Shown: piece by piece, positions 1-8,473 of the stretch | Position numbering within the stretch: the first letter of the stretch is position 1 | Layout of the letters: every line of letters begins with the position of its first letter | DNA from: Actinomadura macra NBRC 14102 | GTDB lineage: Bacteria > Actinomycetota > Actinomycetes > Streptosporangiales > Streptosporangiaceae | Assembly: GCF_001552215.1 (NCBI RefSeq) | Contig: NZ_BCQT01000006.1 | Coordinates: 496,001-560,000, forward strand | Reading direction: 5' to 3' | DNA length: 64,000 nt | Made by a program: the position numbers and the translations under genes | The notes under the pieces: generated by a model | Seen by the model: only the letters and a program-made list of their open reading frames with translations | The model's database searches: none | Told to the model about the DNA's origin: nothing

Positions 1-1001
1 TCCTGGATATTCTCTTTACCGTCGTTGGTGAGGCGGACGTTGTTGGCCTCCAGATAGGCGAAGACGTCCTTGGCGGACGACAGGTAGTCGGCGCTCTCAT
101 AGTCGCCGGAGACGTCCTGTGTGCTCGCGATGGCCAGCGCGGCGATCGCCACGCCACCGCCCTCCCGGTAGTTGACCTGCGCGGTGCCGAGGGTGCGCTT
201 GACCGGGTCCTTCGGCGGGCCGGGCTGGCCGACGGAGCTGTAGAAGGACTGACCGGGAACGTGGACGCGCCGGATGTAGTCGGCGCCGTAGAGCCCCTCG
301 TCCTGGAGCCAGGTGCGCAGCTGGGTGAAGTTCTCGTCCTTGCGCGCGGTGAGTTCCCGGTAGGAGACCAGCAGCGACCAGGCGGTGAGCGGAATCTGCA
401 GCGTATTGAAATAGGATAGGTTCGACAATTGCGTGAAGTGTTTCCCGAAATCGCCGGTCGCGTCGTACCATCCGCCGTGCGCGTCGTACTTCTTGCCGGT
501 GGTCCCGAGCGGTAGATGGTGGTCGAACTTGTCGTACTGGCCGGAGCACCGCCAGCCCTTGAAGTGGCGGACGACGTGCGCGAGCGTATAGCGCTCCAGC
601 ACGGTGGCCTCGATCTTGAACTGGGCCGACCGGGCCGATCCGACCGCGATGTAGTAGTCGCCCGGCCGTTTCAGCTGCGAGAAGTCGGCGATCCAGTAGC
701 GGCGTTCGTCCCAGTCCGCGACCGTGCCGGCGTCGTCGAGCCGTCCGCTGTGGACGGTCTGGCCGCTGCCGGCATCGACGATCTCGAACCCTTCCGGCGA
801 TCCGCTCGCGGTGACGACCGCACGCTTGGGGGCGCCGGGGTCGTACCCCACGTTGTTGACGAAGATCCGCGCCGTCGTGTCGTCGTGCCGTGGCGCGCCC
901 GCCGCCTCGGCCGGGGCCGCCGCCACTGCGGCGGCCGTGTACCCGGCTCCGACGGCGGCCGCGCCGATCAGAAAGCGTCGGCGATCGTGCCCTGCGTTCA
1001 T
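1..1001 (-). CDS. Secreted GH9-type glycoside hydrolase with N-terminal Ig-like domain (C-terminus off the window)
   Basis: About 333 residues are visible and the gene runs off the left edge. The start is the ATG at 1001, preceded by a GGTGGTGGAG ribosome site. The N-terminus has a twin-arginine-like signal (DRRRFLIG, then an Ala-rich core). Residues about 40-140 resemble the cellulase N-terminal Ig-like domain (begins IFVNNVGYDP). The start of the GH9 (alpha/alpha)6 barrel follows, with GGWYDATGDFGKH; the two Asp match the family's DAGD-type catalytic-base motif. The acid Glu would lie beyond the window. Known GH9 members cleave beta-1,4-glucans or related glycans. The gene is divergent from a ROK regulator, which is its likely controller. 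The substrate cannot be read from this fragment. Confidence 0.8.
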   Translation of the reverse strand, partial: MNAGHDRRRFLIGAAAVGAGYTAAAVAAAPAEAAGAPRHDDTTARIFVNNVGYDPGAPKRAVVTASGSPEGFEIVDAGSGQTVHSGRLDDAGTVADWDERRYWIADFSQLKRPGDYYIAVGSARSAQFKIEATVLERYTLAHVVRHFKGWRCSGQYDKFDHHLPLGTTGKKYDAHGGWYDATGDFGKHFTQLSNLSYFNTLQIPLTAWSLLVSYRELTARKDENFTQLRTWLQDEGLYGADYIRRVHVPGQSFYSSVGQPGPPKDPVKRTLGTAQVNYREGGGVAIAALAIASTQDVSGDYESADYLSSAKDVFAYLEANNVRLTNDGKENIQ

Positions 1002-1064
1002 ACTCCACCACCTGGTGTCGTTGGAGCCCCCGTCGTGTCTCCCCTGTCGACGTAATTCGGTTAA

Positions 1065-1080
1065 GAACATTGCAATATTC
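1065..1080. promoter_or_regulatory. Candidate operator palindrome between the GH9 gene and the ROK regulator
   Basis: GAACATTG/CAATATTC is a 16-bp inverted repeat with 7 of 8 positions paired. It is AT-rich in a GC-rich setting and sits midway in the 117-bp divergent intergenic region. Its place and symmetry suit binding by the adjacent ROK repressor. This is inferred from position and symmetry only. Confidence 0.5.
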
Positions 1081-1118
1081 TGTGATCTTGCGGTGAGGGT
1101 CAAGAGGGGGACGACGGG

Positions 1119-2291
1119 ATGATCGCGGGAGGCGGGCAGCCCGCGCTGCTCCGCCGCATCAACGAGACCACCGTGCTGGCCAGGCTGCACGAGGCCGGAC
1201 CGCTCCGGCTGGGCGATCTGAGCGACCGGACCGAGTTGTCCCGGCAGACGGTCGCGCAGGTCGTGGCCTCCCTCGCCGCGGACGGTCTGGTCGAGTACGT
1301 CGAGGCCGACCCGGCCGGCCGGCGTGCGCCCGGACGCCCGGCCCGCCTGGTGCGGCTGCGTCCGGACGCCGCCCATGTCGTCGGCATCGACATCGGACCG
1401 CATCGCACGCTCGTCATGGTCGCGGATCTGACCGGCCGCATCGTGGCCGAGGACCGCGGCGACAGCAGCCGCCTGCACAGCCGCGAGGAGATGCTCGCCC
1501 ATGTGCACGCGCAGGTCCGCGAGGCGCTGGACCGCGGCGGGGTCGCCCGGGAGACGGTGCGCGCGGTCGTGGCCGGCACGCCCGGAATCGTCGAGGCCGA
1601 GCACGGCGTCGTCGTCAAGGCGCCCGACATGCCCGGCTGGACGTCGATCGACCTGGCCGACCGGCTCCGTCCCGCGTTCGGCTGCCCGGTCGTCGTGGAG
1701 AACGACGTCAACCTCGCGGTCCTCGCCGAGCGCTGGCAGGGGCACGGGCGCGACGCCGGGATCGTGGTCGCGGTGCAGTGGGGCAGCCGCGTCGGCGCCG
1801 GCATCCTGGTCGGCGACCGGCTCCTGCGCGGGGCGCACGGCGCCGCCGGCGAGGTGGGCTTCCTGCCCGCGGACCAGGGGCCGCCGATCGGCACGGCGAG
1901 CCTCGGCCCGTTCGAGCAGAAGGTGGGAACGAGCGCCCTCGCCGAGTTGGCCGGGGACGACGCCTCGCCGCAGGACCCGGGAATCGCGACCCTCACGGCC
2001 GCCCGCGCCGGAGACCCGGCCGCACTGAAGATCATCGACAGGATCGCCGCCCGGTTCGTTCAGGGTCTGGCCCCGCTGATCCTCATCCTCGACCCCGACC
2101 TCGTCGTCATCGGCGGCGGCATCGTGCGTGCCGGACCTCCGCTCCTGGACGCTCTCGAACGCCATCTGAGCGGCCGGACCCTCGTCCGTCCGGCGCTGGC
2201 CCTGTCCGGCCTCGGCGACCGAGCGGTGGCCTTAGGCGCCGCCCGCCTGGCCCTGGACGACGTCGAGCGCCGGTTGTTCACGGTCCGCTGA
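1119..2291 (+). CDS. ROK family transcriptional regulator
   Basis: 390 residues. A winged helix-turn-helix occupies residues about 10-60 (helix LGDLSDRTELSRQTVAQ). It is followed by a ROK sugar-kinase-like domain with the phosphate loop GIDIG near residue 89 and the ENDVNLA motif near residue 190. The usual ROK zinc-binding cysteine cluster is absent: that region reads GEVGFLPADQGPP. Sensing may therefore differ from NagC/Mlc/XylR. Codon 372 is TTA (2232-2234), rare in actinomycetes and often linked to developmental tRNA control. Probable repressor of the divergent GH9 gene, released by a sugar ligand (inference). Confidence 0.88.
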   Translation: MIAGGGQPALLRRINETTVLARLHEAGPLRLGDLSDRTELSRQTVAQVVASLAADGLVEYVEADPAGRRAPGRPARLVRLRPDAAHVVGIDIGPHRTLVMVADLTGRIVAEDRGDSSRLHSREEMLAHVHAQVREALDRGGVARETVRAVVAGTPGIVEAEHGVVVKAPDMPGWTSIDLADRLRPAFGCPVVVENDVNLAVLAERWQGHGRDAGIVVAVQWGSRVGAGILVGDRLLRGAHGAAGEVGFLPADQGPPIGTASLGPFEQKVGTSALAELAGDDASPQDPGIATLTAARAGDPAALKIIDRIAARFVQGLAPLILILDPDLVVIGGGIVRAGPPLLDALERHLSGRTLVRPALALSGLGDRAVALGAARLALDDVERRLFTVR

Positions 2292-2434
2292 CGGGCGTGG
2301 CGTCGCAGCGGACGGGAGGGCGGCCCGCCGGGGGCAGTGTTTGTGCCCGGCGTGCTTGATGCGGGTGTAGTCCTCCAGCCCGTACTGCACGTGGTTAGGC
2401 GCAGGGCCCGTCCGTGGTCGGAGGCCCACACGCT

Positions 2435-2566
2435 TCAAGCGAGCAGGTCGTGGGTCACGTCCGCGGGCGCAATGCCGGTGATCTTGGCGTCGTCGTACCC
2501 GGGGGCGCCCTCGACCACGTCCGCCCCGACCAGGTCGAGGCGTCGTCCACCGGCGTTGACGGGGCC
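2435..2566 (-). pseudogene. Remnant of an agmatinase/ureohydrolase C-terminus
   Basis: Read on the minus strand, this stretch gives about 44 codons to a TGA at 2437-2435. They include [19 protein letters not shown] and then DDAKITGIAPADVTHDLLA. This closely resembles the C-terminal strand-helix of agmatinases ([23 protein letters not shown]...). There is no start codon or N-terminal part: the match begins immediately beside the cbs stop codon at 2568. I read it as the surviving tail of a deleted speB-like gene. The family match is from memory of the consensus, not a search. Confidence 0.6.
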
Positions 2567-2567
2567 C

Positions 2568-3941
2568 TCAGTACGTCCCGGCGAGGAAGGCCAGCAGGTC
2601 TTGGCGGGTCACCAGGCCCTTGGGCTTGCCGTCCACGAGGACCACGGCGGCGCCGGACTTCTCCAGGACGCCCACGGCCTTGCTGACCGGCTCGCCGGAG
2701 CCGAGCGTCGGTAGCGGGGCCGACATGTGGAGCTCCACCGCTTCGGTCAGCTTGGCGTGCTCCTTGACCAAGATGTCGAGAAGGTCGCTCTCCACGACGG
2801 AGCCGACGACTTCCGCGGCCATGACCGGAGGCTCCTCCTTCATCACGGGAAGCTGGGAGACCTCGTACTCGCGCATGATGGAGATGGCGGTCTGGACGCT
2901 CTCGTGGGGGTGGACGTGGACGAACTCCGGCAACGTCCCGCCCTTGCGGGTGAGGACCTCGCCGACGCGGGCCTCCTCGGTGGACGGGGTGAGGAAGCCG
3001 TAGTCCGCCATCCATTCGTCGTTGAAGATCTTGCTGAGGTATCCGCGCCCCCCGTCGGGGAGCAGGACGACGATGACCGCGTCCGGGCCGGCCTCGGCGG
3101 CGACGCGGAGGGCGGCGACGACCGCCATCCCGCAGGAGCCGCCGACCAGCAAGGCCTCCTCGCGGGCGAGACGGCGGGTCATCGTGAAGGAGTCCTTGTC
3201 GGAGACCGCGATCACCTGGTCGCAGATGTCGCGGTCGTAGGTCTCGGGCCAGATGTCCTCGCCGACGCCCTCGGTGAGGTACGGGCGGCCGCTGCCGCCG
3301 GAGTAGACCGAGCCCTCCGGGTCGGCGCCGATGATCTGGACGCGGCCGCCGGAGACCTCCTTGAGGTACTTGCCGGTTCCGCTGATCGTGCCGCCGGTGC
3401 CGATGCCGGCGACGAAGTGCGTGATGCGGCCCTCGGTCTGCTCCCAGAGTTCGGGGCCGGTCGTCTCATAATGCGAGATGGGGTTCTGCGGGTTGGTGTA
3501 CTGGTTCGGCTTCCAGGCGCCGGGGATCTCGGCGGCGAGCCGGTCGGACACCGAGTAGTAGGAGTCGGGGTGGTCGGGCGAGACGGCCGTGGGGCACACG
3601 ACGACCTCGGCGCCGTACGCGCGCAGGACGTCCACCTTGTCCTTGGCGACCTTGTCGGGGCAGATGAAGACGCAACGGTAGCCGCGCTCCTGGGCCACGA
3701 TGGCGAGCCCGACTCCGGTGTTGCCGGACGTCGGCTCGACGATCGTCCCACCGGGCTTCAGTGCCCCCGACCGCTCGGCGGCATCGATCATGCGGACCGC
3801 GATGCGGTCCTTCACCGAACCCCCGGGGTTGAAGTACTCCACCTTGGCGAGCACCTGCGGCCCCCGGCCGCCGGTCACCTTGCGCAGCCGGACGAGAGGG
3901 GTGTTTCCCATCAGCTCGACGAGCGAGTCGTAAACGTGCAC
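2568..3941 (-). CDS. cbs: Cystathionine beta-synthase
   Basis: 457 residues. The N-terminal 320 form a fold-type II PLP enzyme. Lys44 in GGSVKDR is the Schiff-base lysine, EPTSGNTGVGLA binds the substrate carboxylate, and GIGTGGTISGTGK is the phosphate-binding loop. Two CBS domains fill residues about 335-457 and probably bind an adenosyl ligand. The enzyme condenses serine and homocysteine to cystathionine in the cytosol (trans-sulfuration). The length is right for the bacterial CBS-domain form. It is divergent from the SGNH hydrolase gene. A cysteine-synthase-like activity cannot be excluded, but the C-terminal CBS pair favours cbs. Confidence 0.93.
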   Translation of the reverse strand: MHVYDSLVELMGNTPLVRLRKVTGGRGPQVLAKVEYFNPGGSVKDRIAVRMIDAAERSGALKPGGTIVEPTSGNTGVGLAIVAQERGYRCVFICPDKVAKDKVDVLRAYGAEVVVCPTAVSPDHPDSYYSVSDRLAAEIPGAWKPNQYTNPQNPISHYETTGPELWEQTEGRITHFVAGIGTGGTISGTGKYLKEVSGGRVQIIGADPEGSVYSGGSGRPYLTEGVGEDIWPETYDRDICDQVIAVSDKDSFTMTRRLAREEALLVGGSCGMAVVAALRVAAEAGPDAVIVVLLPDGGRGYLSKIFNDEWMADYGFLTPSTEEARVGEVLTRKGGTLPEFVHVHPHESVQTAISIMREYEVSQLPVMKEEPPVMAAEVVGSVVESDLLDILVKEHAKLTEAVELHMSAPLPTLGSGEPVSKAVGVLEKSGAAVVLVDGKPKGLVTRQDLLAFLAGTY

Positions 3942-4117
3942 CGCGACGTCCTTGTCGGTTCGATGTGTCGGTCGTGTCCCTGCTCAGCCTCGCATCGGCC
4001 GCGAGGAAGCAGGATGGAAACCTGGTGGGCTCCCCATTCCGACGGTAGCCGAGAACGGGCATCGCAGCATCAACGCCCTCAGGCGGGGGTAAGACCACAA
4101 TTACGGAGGGTCAACGC

Positions 4118-5110
4118 ATGTGGAGAGCGTTCACGGCACGCCGGATCGCGGCGGCCGCGGCTTACGGGGGCGGGGGCATCACGGCCCTCGGCGGCATCAC
4201 GTTCGGGCTCGTGGTCATGGAGGCCAGGCTCGCACGCAAGATCATCCAGGCGACGCCCAACGCCGACCCGCCGGTCGCGGACGGCCTCTACGGCGAATCG
4301 CTGGACGGGTCCCCGCTGTCCCTGGTCATGATCGGGGATTCCACGGCCGCCGGGCTCGGCGTCCACGACCCGGAGGAGACGCCCGCGGCGCTGCTGGCGT
4401 CCGGGCTGTCCGCCATCGCGGACCGGCCCGTCCGGCTGACGAACGTCGCCCGGCCCGGTTCGCGCTCGCACGCGCTCCCCGAGCAGGTCGGGCAGGCTCT
4501 CCAGGTGCGCCCCGACATGGCCGTCATCATGATCGGCGCGAACGATGTGACCGGACGGGTGCCCGCCGCCGAGTCCGTCCGGCACCTCGCGGACGCGGTC
4601 GGGCGGCTCCGGGCGTCCGGCTGCCACGTCGTCGTGGGCACCTGCCCCGACCTCGGGTCGGTGAAGCCGCTCATGCAGCCGCTGAAATGGATCGCCCGGC
4701 GCGCCAGCCGCCAGCTCGCCGCCGCCCAGACGATCGCCGTCGTCGAACACGGCGGACGCTCGGTCTCCCTGGGCGACCTGCTCGGACACGAGTTCGCCGC
4801 CGACCCGCGCTCGATGTTCAGCGAGGACCGCTACCACCCGTCCGCCCGCGGCTACGCCGCCGCGTCCGCCGCCGTCCTGCCGTCGATGGCGCACGCGCTC
4901 GGCCTGGAACCCGACATGCCCGATCCGCTCCTCGGCGAGGGCGTCCTCCCGGTCTACCTCGCCGCGGCCGAGGCCGCCGAGGTCTCGGGCACCGAGGTCT
5001 CCGGCGCGTCGGTCGCCGGGCGCGACCGCGGCCCCCGCGGCCGCTGGGCCACCCTCCTGCGCCGCCGCTCCGTCCCCGACATCACGCCCGCAGCCCCCGA
5101 CGTGGCCTGA
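4118..5110 (+). CDS. SGNH/GDSL hydrolase family protein
   Basis: 330 residues. The ATG at 4118 follows GGAGGG at a good distance. One hydrophobic segment at residues about 12-34 suggests an exported, membrane-tethered enzyme. Block I MIGDSTAAG gives the nucleophile Ser75. Block III GANDVTG supplies the oxyanion Asn, and RYHPSARGY near residue 240 supplies the catalytic His. The C-terminal 70 residues are Ala/Glu/Arg-rich and probably disordered. Likely an esterase or lipase-like deacylase with unknown substrate. It lies between cbs and the thiolase gene. Confidence 0.85.
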   Translation: MWRAFTARRIAAAAAYGGGGITALGGITFGLVVMEARLARKIIQATPNADPPVADGLYGESLDGSPLSLVMIGDSTAAGLGVHDPEETPAALLASGLSAIADRPVRLTNVARPGSRSHALPEQVGQALQVRPDMAVIMIGANDVTGRVPAAESVRHLADAVGRLRASGCHVVVGTCPDLGSVKPLMQPLKWIARRASRQLAAAQTIAVVEHGGRSVSLGDLLGHEFAADPRSMFSEDRYHPSARGYAAASAAVLPSMAHALGLEPDMPDPLLGEGVLPVYLAAAEAAEVSGTEVSGASVAGRDRGPRGRWATLLRRRSVPDITPAAPDVA

Positions 5111-5192
5111 TCCCTCTTCCTCGTCGTCCGGGACAGTCGCAAGACATCTTCAGCGGGTCCGACGGCGATTAGGCGGAGGCGGCGCGGGTTGA

Positions 5193-5300
5193 TCCGGCGA
5201 GGGGCCGTTCGGGGACGTTAAGAATCCCGATGGGCCGAAGCCGGCCCTCGACGCCGGCGAGTGGCGCGCGTTCCTCTCCGAGATCAGACGAGCCCCGTGA
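5193..5300 (+). pseudogene. Remnant of a DUF397 domain
   Basis: After an in-frame stop at 5190, the plus strand reads to TGA at 5300. It includes DVKNPDGPKPALDAGEWRAF and then LSEIRRAP. DUF397 proteins end in (R)DSKDPDGPVLTFSPAEWRAFLAGVR, so the match covers the conserved C-terminal motif. No start or upstream half of the domain is seen. DUF397 proteins usually pair with a helix-turn-helix regulator, and none is here. I read this as a decayed fragment; identification rests on the remembered consensus. Confidence 0.5.
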
Positions 5301-5645
5301 TCCCGTGGGGACCGGGGCCCGTCCGGTCACCAATGACGAGCCCCGGTCGTTTTCCGCGACCTGCCCCGCCGCCGTCCGCGCAGAGGCGGCCCGGCCGGGC
5401 GCGTGCTTACAGCCTGTGCCCTCCCGGTCCCGCTCGCATGGGGCGCGTGTCACAGTGGGGCCGGGATTTGCGGGAGAAGCGAGCGGACGCGTCTATTGGA
5501 CGTCTTGCCAGCCCTCAGTGGGACCCGACATGTACGGGCGACGAGGCCGGGGGCTAGATTGCTGGTGACCGGCGGGTAACACTGTCCCCTCTGGGAGCCC
5601 GCCCAGGTCTTGGCAGACAGGCCCGCTGAGACAGGAGACCCGCAC
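5301..5645. other. Non-coding stretch upstream of the thiolase gene
   Basis: I see no supported gene here. Open frames in this stretch have Arg/Pro/Ala-rich translations typical of GC-rich noise. A possible minus-ten hexamer TAGATT lies about 90 bases before the thiolase start, without a convincing minus-35 partner. Confidence 0.5.
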
Positions 5646-6866
5646 ATGCCCGAGGCAGTCATCGTCGCCACCGCGCGCTCACCGATCGGCCGCGCCTTCA
5701 AGGGGTCCCTCAAGGACATCCGGCCCGACGACCTCACCGCCCAGATGATCACCGCCGCGATGGCCAAGGTGCCGCGACTCGACCCCGCGCAGATCGATGA
5801 CCTGCTGCTCGGGTGCGGTCTGCCCGGTGGGGAGCAGGGCTACAACATGGCGCGCGTGGTGTCGGTCCTGCTGGGCTGGGACGATGTGCCCGGCGCGACC
5901 GTCACGCGGTACTGCTCGTCGTCGCTCCAGACGACCCGGATGGCGCTGCACGCGATCAGGGCCGGTGAGGCCGATGTCATCGTCTCGGCCGGGGTCGAGA
6001 CCGTCAGCCGCTTCGCCAAGGGCAGCAGCGACGGGCTGCCCGACACGAAGAACCCGGTATTCGCCGGGGCCGAGGGCCGGACCGCCAAGTCCGCCGAGGG
6101 CGGCGCGCCGGTGTGGCACGACCCCCGGGAGGATGGCGCCGTCCCCGACATCTACATCGCGATGGGGCAGACCGCCGAGAACGTGGCCTCGATGCGCGGG
6201 GTGACCCGGCAGGCGCAGGACGAGTTCGGCGTCCGCTCGCAGAACCTCGCCGAAAAGGCCCTCGCCAACGGGTTCTGGGAAACCGACATCACTCCGGTCA
6301 CGCTGCCGGACGGGACGGTCGTCGCCAAGGACGACGGTCCCCGGGCCGGCACGACCTACGAGAAGGTCTCCCAGCTTCAGCCGGTGTTCCGGCCGGACGG
6401 GACGGTCACGGCGGGCAACTGCTGCCCGCTGAACGACGGTGCCGCCGCGGTCGTCATCATGAGCGACGCCAAGGCCGCCGAGTTGGGCATCACCCCGCTG
6501 GCGCGGATCGTCTCGACCGGAGTCACCGGCCTGTCCCCCGAGATCATGGGCCTCGGTCCGGTCGACGCGTCCCGCAAGGCGCTCGCGCGGGCGGGCATGA
6601 CCATCGACGACATCGATCTGGTGGAGATCAACGAGGCGTTCGCGGCCCAGGTGCTGCCGTCCGCCGAGGACCTCGGCATCGATCTCGACAAGCTGAACGT
6701 CAACGGCGGCGCCATCGCGGTGGGGCACCCGTTCGGGATGACCGGCGCGCGGATCACCTCGACGCTGTTGAACGGCCTTCGGTTTCACGACAAGCAGTTC
6801 GGTCTGGAGACGATGTGCGTCGGTGGCGGGCAGGGCATGGCGATGGTGCTGGAGCGGCTGTCCTGA
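5646..6866 (+). CDS. Thiolase (acetyl-CoA C-acyltransferase)
   Basis: 406 residues from the ATG at 5646, chosen because CAGGAG lies 8-9 bases upstream; the open frame extends 12 codons further without a ribosome site. The nucleophile is Cys90 in VTRYCSSSLQ. The C-terminal thiolase signatures follow: NVNGGAIAVGHPFGMTGAR with the catalytic His, and ETMCVGGGQGMAM with the second Cys. EINEAFAAQ is also present. It cleaves 3-ketoacyl-CoA or condenses acetyl-CoA, in the cytosol. Degradative and biosynthetic forms cannot be told apart from sequence alone. Monocistronic, with a terminator at 6906-6933. Confidence 0.9.
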   Translation: MPEAVIVATARSPIGRAFKGSLKDIRPDDLTAQMITAAMAKVPRLDPAQIDDLLLGCGLPGGEQGYNMARVVSVLLGWDDVPGATVTRYCSSSLQTTRMALHAIRAGEADVIVSAGVETVSRFAKGSSDGLPDTKNPVFAGAEGRTAKSAEGGAPVWHDPREDGAVPDIYIAMGQTAENVASMRGVTRQAQDEFGVRSQNLAEKALANGFWETDITPVTLPDGTVVAKDDGPRAGTTYEKVSQLQPVFRPDGTVTAGNCCPLNDGAAAVVIMSDAKAAELGITPLARIVSTGVTGLSPEIMGLGPVDASRKALARAGMTIDDIDLVEINEAFAAQVLPSAEDLGIDLDKLNVNGGAIAVGHPFGMTGARITSTLLNGLRFHDKQFGLETMCVGGGQGMAMVLERLS

Positions 6867-6905
6867 CGCCCTTCCGGGCGTCCGCATCGTGGAACGCGCG
6901 AACGC

Positions 6906-6933
6906 GCAGGTGACCCCCACGCGGGTCACCTGC
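6906..6933 (+). terminator. Hairpin terminator after the thiolase gene
   Basis: GCAGGTGACCC pairs perfectly with GGGTCACCTGC across a 6-base loop, starting 40 bases after the stop. There is no strong T-run, as is common in actinomycete terminators. Confidence 0.65.
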
Positions 6934-6953
6934 GGGTTTCCGGAGGATATCCC

Positions 6954-6976
6954 CGTTACGAATGATCTACGTAACG
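6954..6976. promoter_or_regulatory. AT-rich inverted repeat upstream of the DUF4287 gene
   Basis: CGTTAC and GTAACG are separated by 11 bases, about 90 bases before the TTG start. The region to 6985 is unusually AT-rich, suggesting a promoter or operator. The binding protein is unknown. Confidence 0.35.
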
Positions 6977-7064
6977 TAAAAGATAGGTCCCCGTTAGGGG
7001 GTTGTCACATCCCGGTCGCTGTTGCAGAGTCGGCAGGAAGAGCCCCGCGACCTGGAGGTGCCAA

Positions 7065-7292
7065 TTGTCACTGAACCACTCGCCGGAGACGCACAGCAAG
7101 CTGATAGCCCGCATTCCGCAAGTCACAGGACGTGACATCCCCGAGTGGTTCACCGCCATCGAGAACGGACCGTCGTTCTCCCGCTGCGAGGAACGCTGCA
7201 CCTGGCTGGCCGACGAGCACAACCTCTCCCACGGCTACGCCGCGGCGCTGGTGCGCGAGCACGAGCGCGCGCGCCGCGCCCGACACTACTGA
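7065..7292 (+). CDS. Small DUF4287 family protein
   Basis: 75 residues from a TTG start at 7065, six bases after a perfect GGAGG. The longer upstream frame has no ribosome site. It contains HSPETHSKLIARIPQVTGRD and IPEWFTAIENGP, the DUF4287 core, and ends in a basic tail. Cytosolic, with no catalytic motif I recognise. DUF4287 proteins are found singly in many actinomycetes, and function is unknown. It is convergent with the BI-1 gene across a strong shared hairpin. Confidence 0.75.
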   Translation: MSLNHSPETHSKLIARIPQVTGRDIPEWFTAIENGPSFSRCEERCTWLADEHNLSHGYAAALVREHERARRARHY

Positions 7293-7383
7293 ACAACGCT
7301 CACACAAACTTGGTGGGATCCCGCCAACGGATGTCCTCCGCCGTCGTGCCGGACCGCCGCCACGACTCTGGCGCAGAGATCCC

Positions 7384-7431
7384 ACAACGATCAGCCCCTC
7401 CGCCTGTGCAGGCGGAGGGGCTGATCGTTGT
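7384..7431. terminator. Perfect 22-bp bidirectional terminator hairpin
   Basis: Arms 7384-7405 and 7410-7431 are perfectly complementary over 22 bases with a 4-base GTGC loop. It lies between convergent genes (DUF4287 forward, BI-1 reverse), so it can end both transcripts. Confidence 0.85.
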
Positions 7432-7509
7432 TCTGGGGCACGCCAGGGCCCATCTCGACGACTTCACCCCGTCACGCGAGCTGGTCGCGAAGCGATGACG
7501 CGCGTAGGT

Positions 7510-8352
7510 TCAGTCTCTCCCGGAGAAGTAGGACAGCAGGCGGAGCATCTCCAGGTAGATCCACACGAGGCTGAGGACCAGGCCGAACGCGCAGTACCAG
7601 GCGAACTTCTCCGGTGCTCCCGAGCGGACGCCCTGCTCGATGGCGTCGAAGTCCAGCAGCAGGAAGAAGCAGCCGACGAGGATCGCGGCGACGCTGAAGA
7701 CGTAGGCGAGGGGGTTGCCGGGGTCGCGGATGCCGATCCCGTCGTCGCCGCCGAAGACCTGCACGAGCAGGTTGACGAGCATCAGCCCGATCAGCGCGAA
7801 GCCCGCCGCGATGACGAACCGTCCGAACTTCGGCGTGACGCGAACGATCCGCAGCGCGTACACGGCGAGCGTCGCCGCGAACGCCAGGGCCGTGCCCACC
7901 ACGGCTTGGAAGGCCACCCCGTGGTAGATGTCGTTGTAGGAGTGGCTGATGATGCCGACCGCGACGCCGTAGACGGCGGCGAACGCCAGCACCAGCGGCG
8001 CGTTGGCCTTGCGGCCGAAGGTGATGAACGCCCAGATCCCGATCTCCGCGATGAGCGCGACGATCAGGACGGGCGCCGCGAGGCTCGTGGGCACCAGCGC
8101 CCACGCCAGCGCCGCGGTGATCATCAGTGTGGCCAGAGTCATGAATCCGCGGACGACGACGTCGTCCATGGTCATGGGGCGTGTGTCCGGGGGCGCGTAG
8201 CCGGGCGGTGCACCACCCGGTGCGCCGCTGTAGGGCTGCGTGCCGTACTGGCCGCCGTAGGGCTGTGCCCCGTAACCCGCGGTGCCGTATCCCGGGCCTG
8301 CGGCCCGCCGACCGAAGGCATCACCCCGGAATGCCGGGTTTCTGCTCTCCAT
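7510..8352 (-). CDS. Bax inhibitor-1/YccA family membrane protein
   Basis: 280 residues from the ATG at 8352, which has GGAGG five bases upstream; the longer frame would read through the promoter and the tRNA region. Residues 1-65 are Gly/Tyr/Pro-rich and cytosolic. About seven hydrophobic helices follow, ending in the charged C-terminus typical of the BI-1 family, with conserved acidic residues between the late helices. Homologues are calcium- or proton-leak channels linked to stress survival; the role in actinomycetes is unproven. Monocistronic, with TAGACT about 32 bases upstream. Confidence 0.88.
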   Translation of the reverse strand: MESRNPAFRGDAFGRRAAGPGYGTAGYGAQPYGGQYGTQPYSGAPGGAPPGYAPPDTRPMTMDDVVVRGFMTLATLMITAALAWALVPTSLAAPVLIVALIAEIGIWAFITFGRKANAPLVLAFAAVYGVAVGIISHSYNDIYHGVAFQAVVGTALAFAATLAVYALRIVRVTPKFGRFVIAAGFALIGLMLVNLLVQVFGGDDGIGIRDPGNPLAYVFSVAAILVGCFFLLLDFDAIEQGVRSGAPEKFAWYCAFGLVLSLVWIYLEMLRLLSYFSGRD

Positions 8353-8383
8353 TAAAGCCTCCATGTTGGGCGACCTGGTGACC

Positions 8384-8389
8384 AGTCTA
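8384..8389 (-). promoter_or_regulatory. Minus-ten element for the BI-1 gene
   Basis: TAGACT on the minus strand, about 32 bases before the start codon and matching the actinomycete housekeeping minus-ten consensus. The minus-35 is weak. Confidence 0.45.
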
Positions 8390-8473
8390 AGCGGCGGACG
8401 CGCACCGTCCGCGGACCGACGTCCGGAAGGCGTCCGGCCGGTGCCCCAGGCAGGGCGCCGGCCGGTCGTCGGG

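Noticed and set aside
2232..2438. A 68-codon frame on the minus strand reading from beside the agmatinase remnant into the ROK gene
   Set aside because: It overlaps the ROK coding end, has no similarity I recognise and no ribosome site. Only the adjacent agmatinase-like tail is supported.
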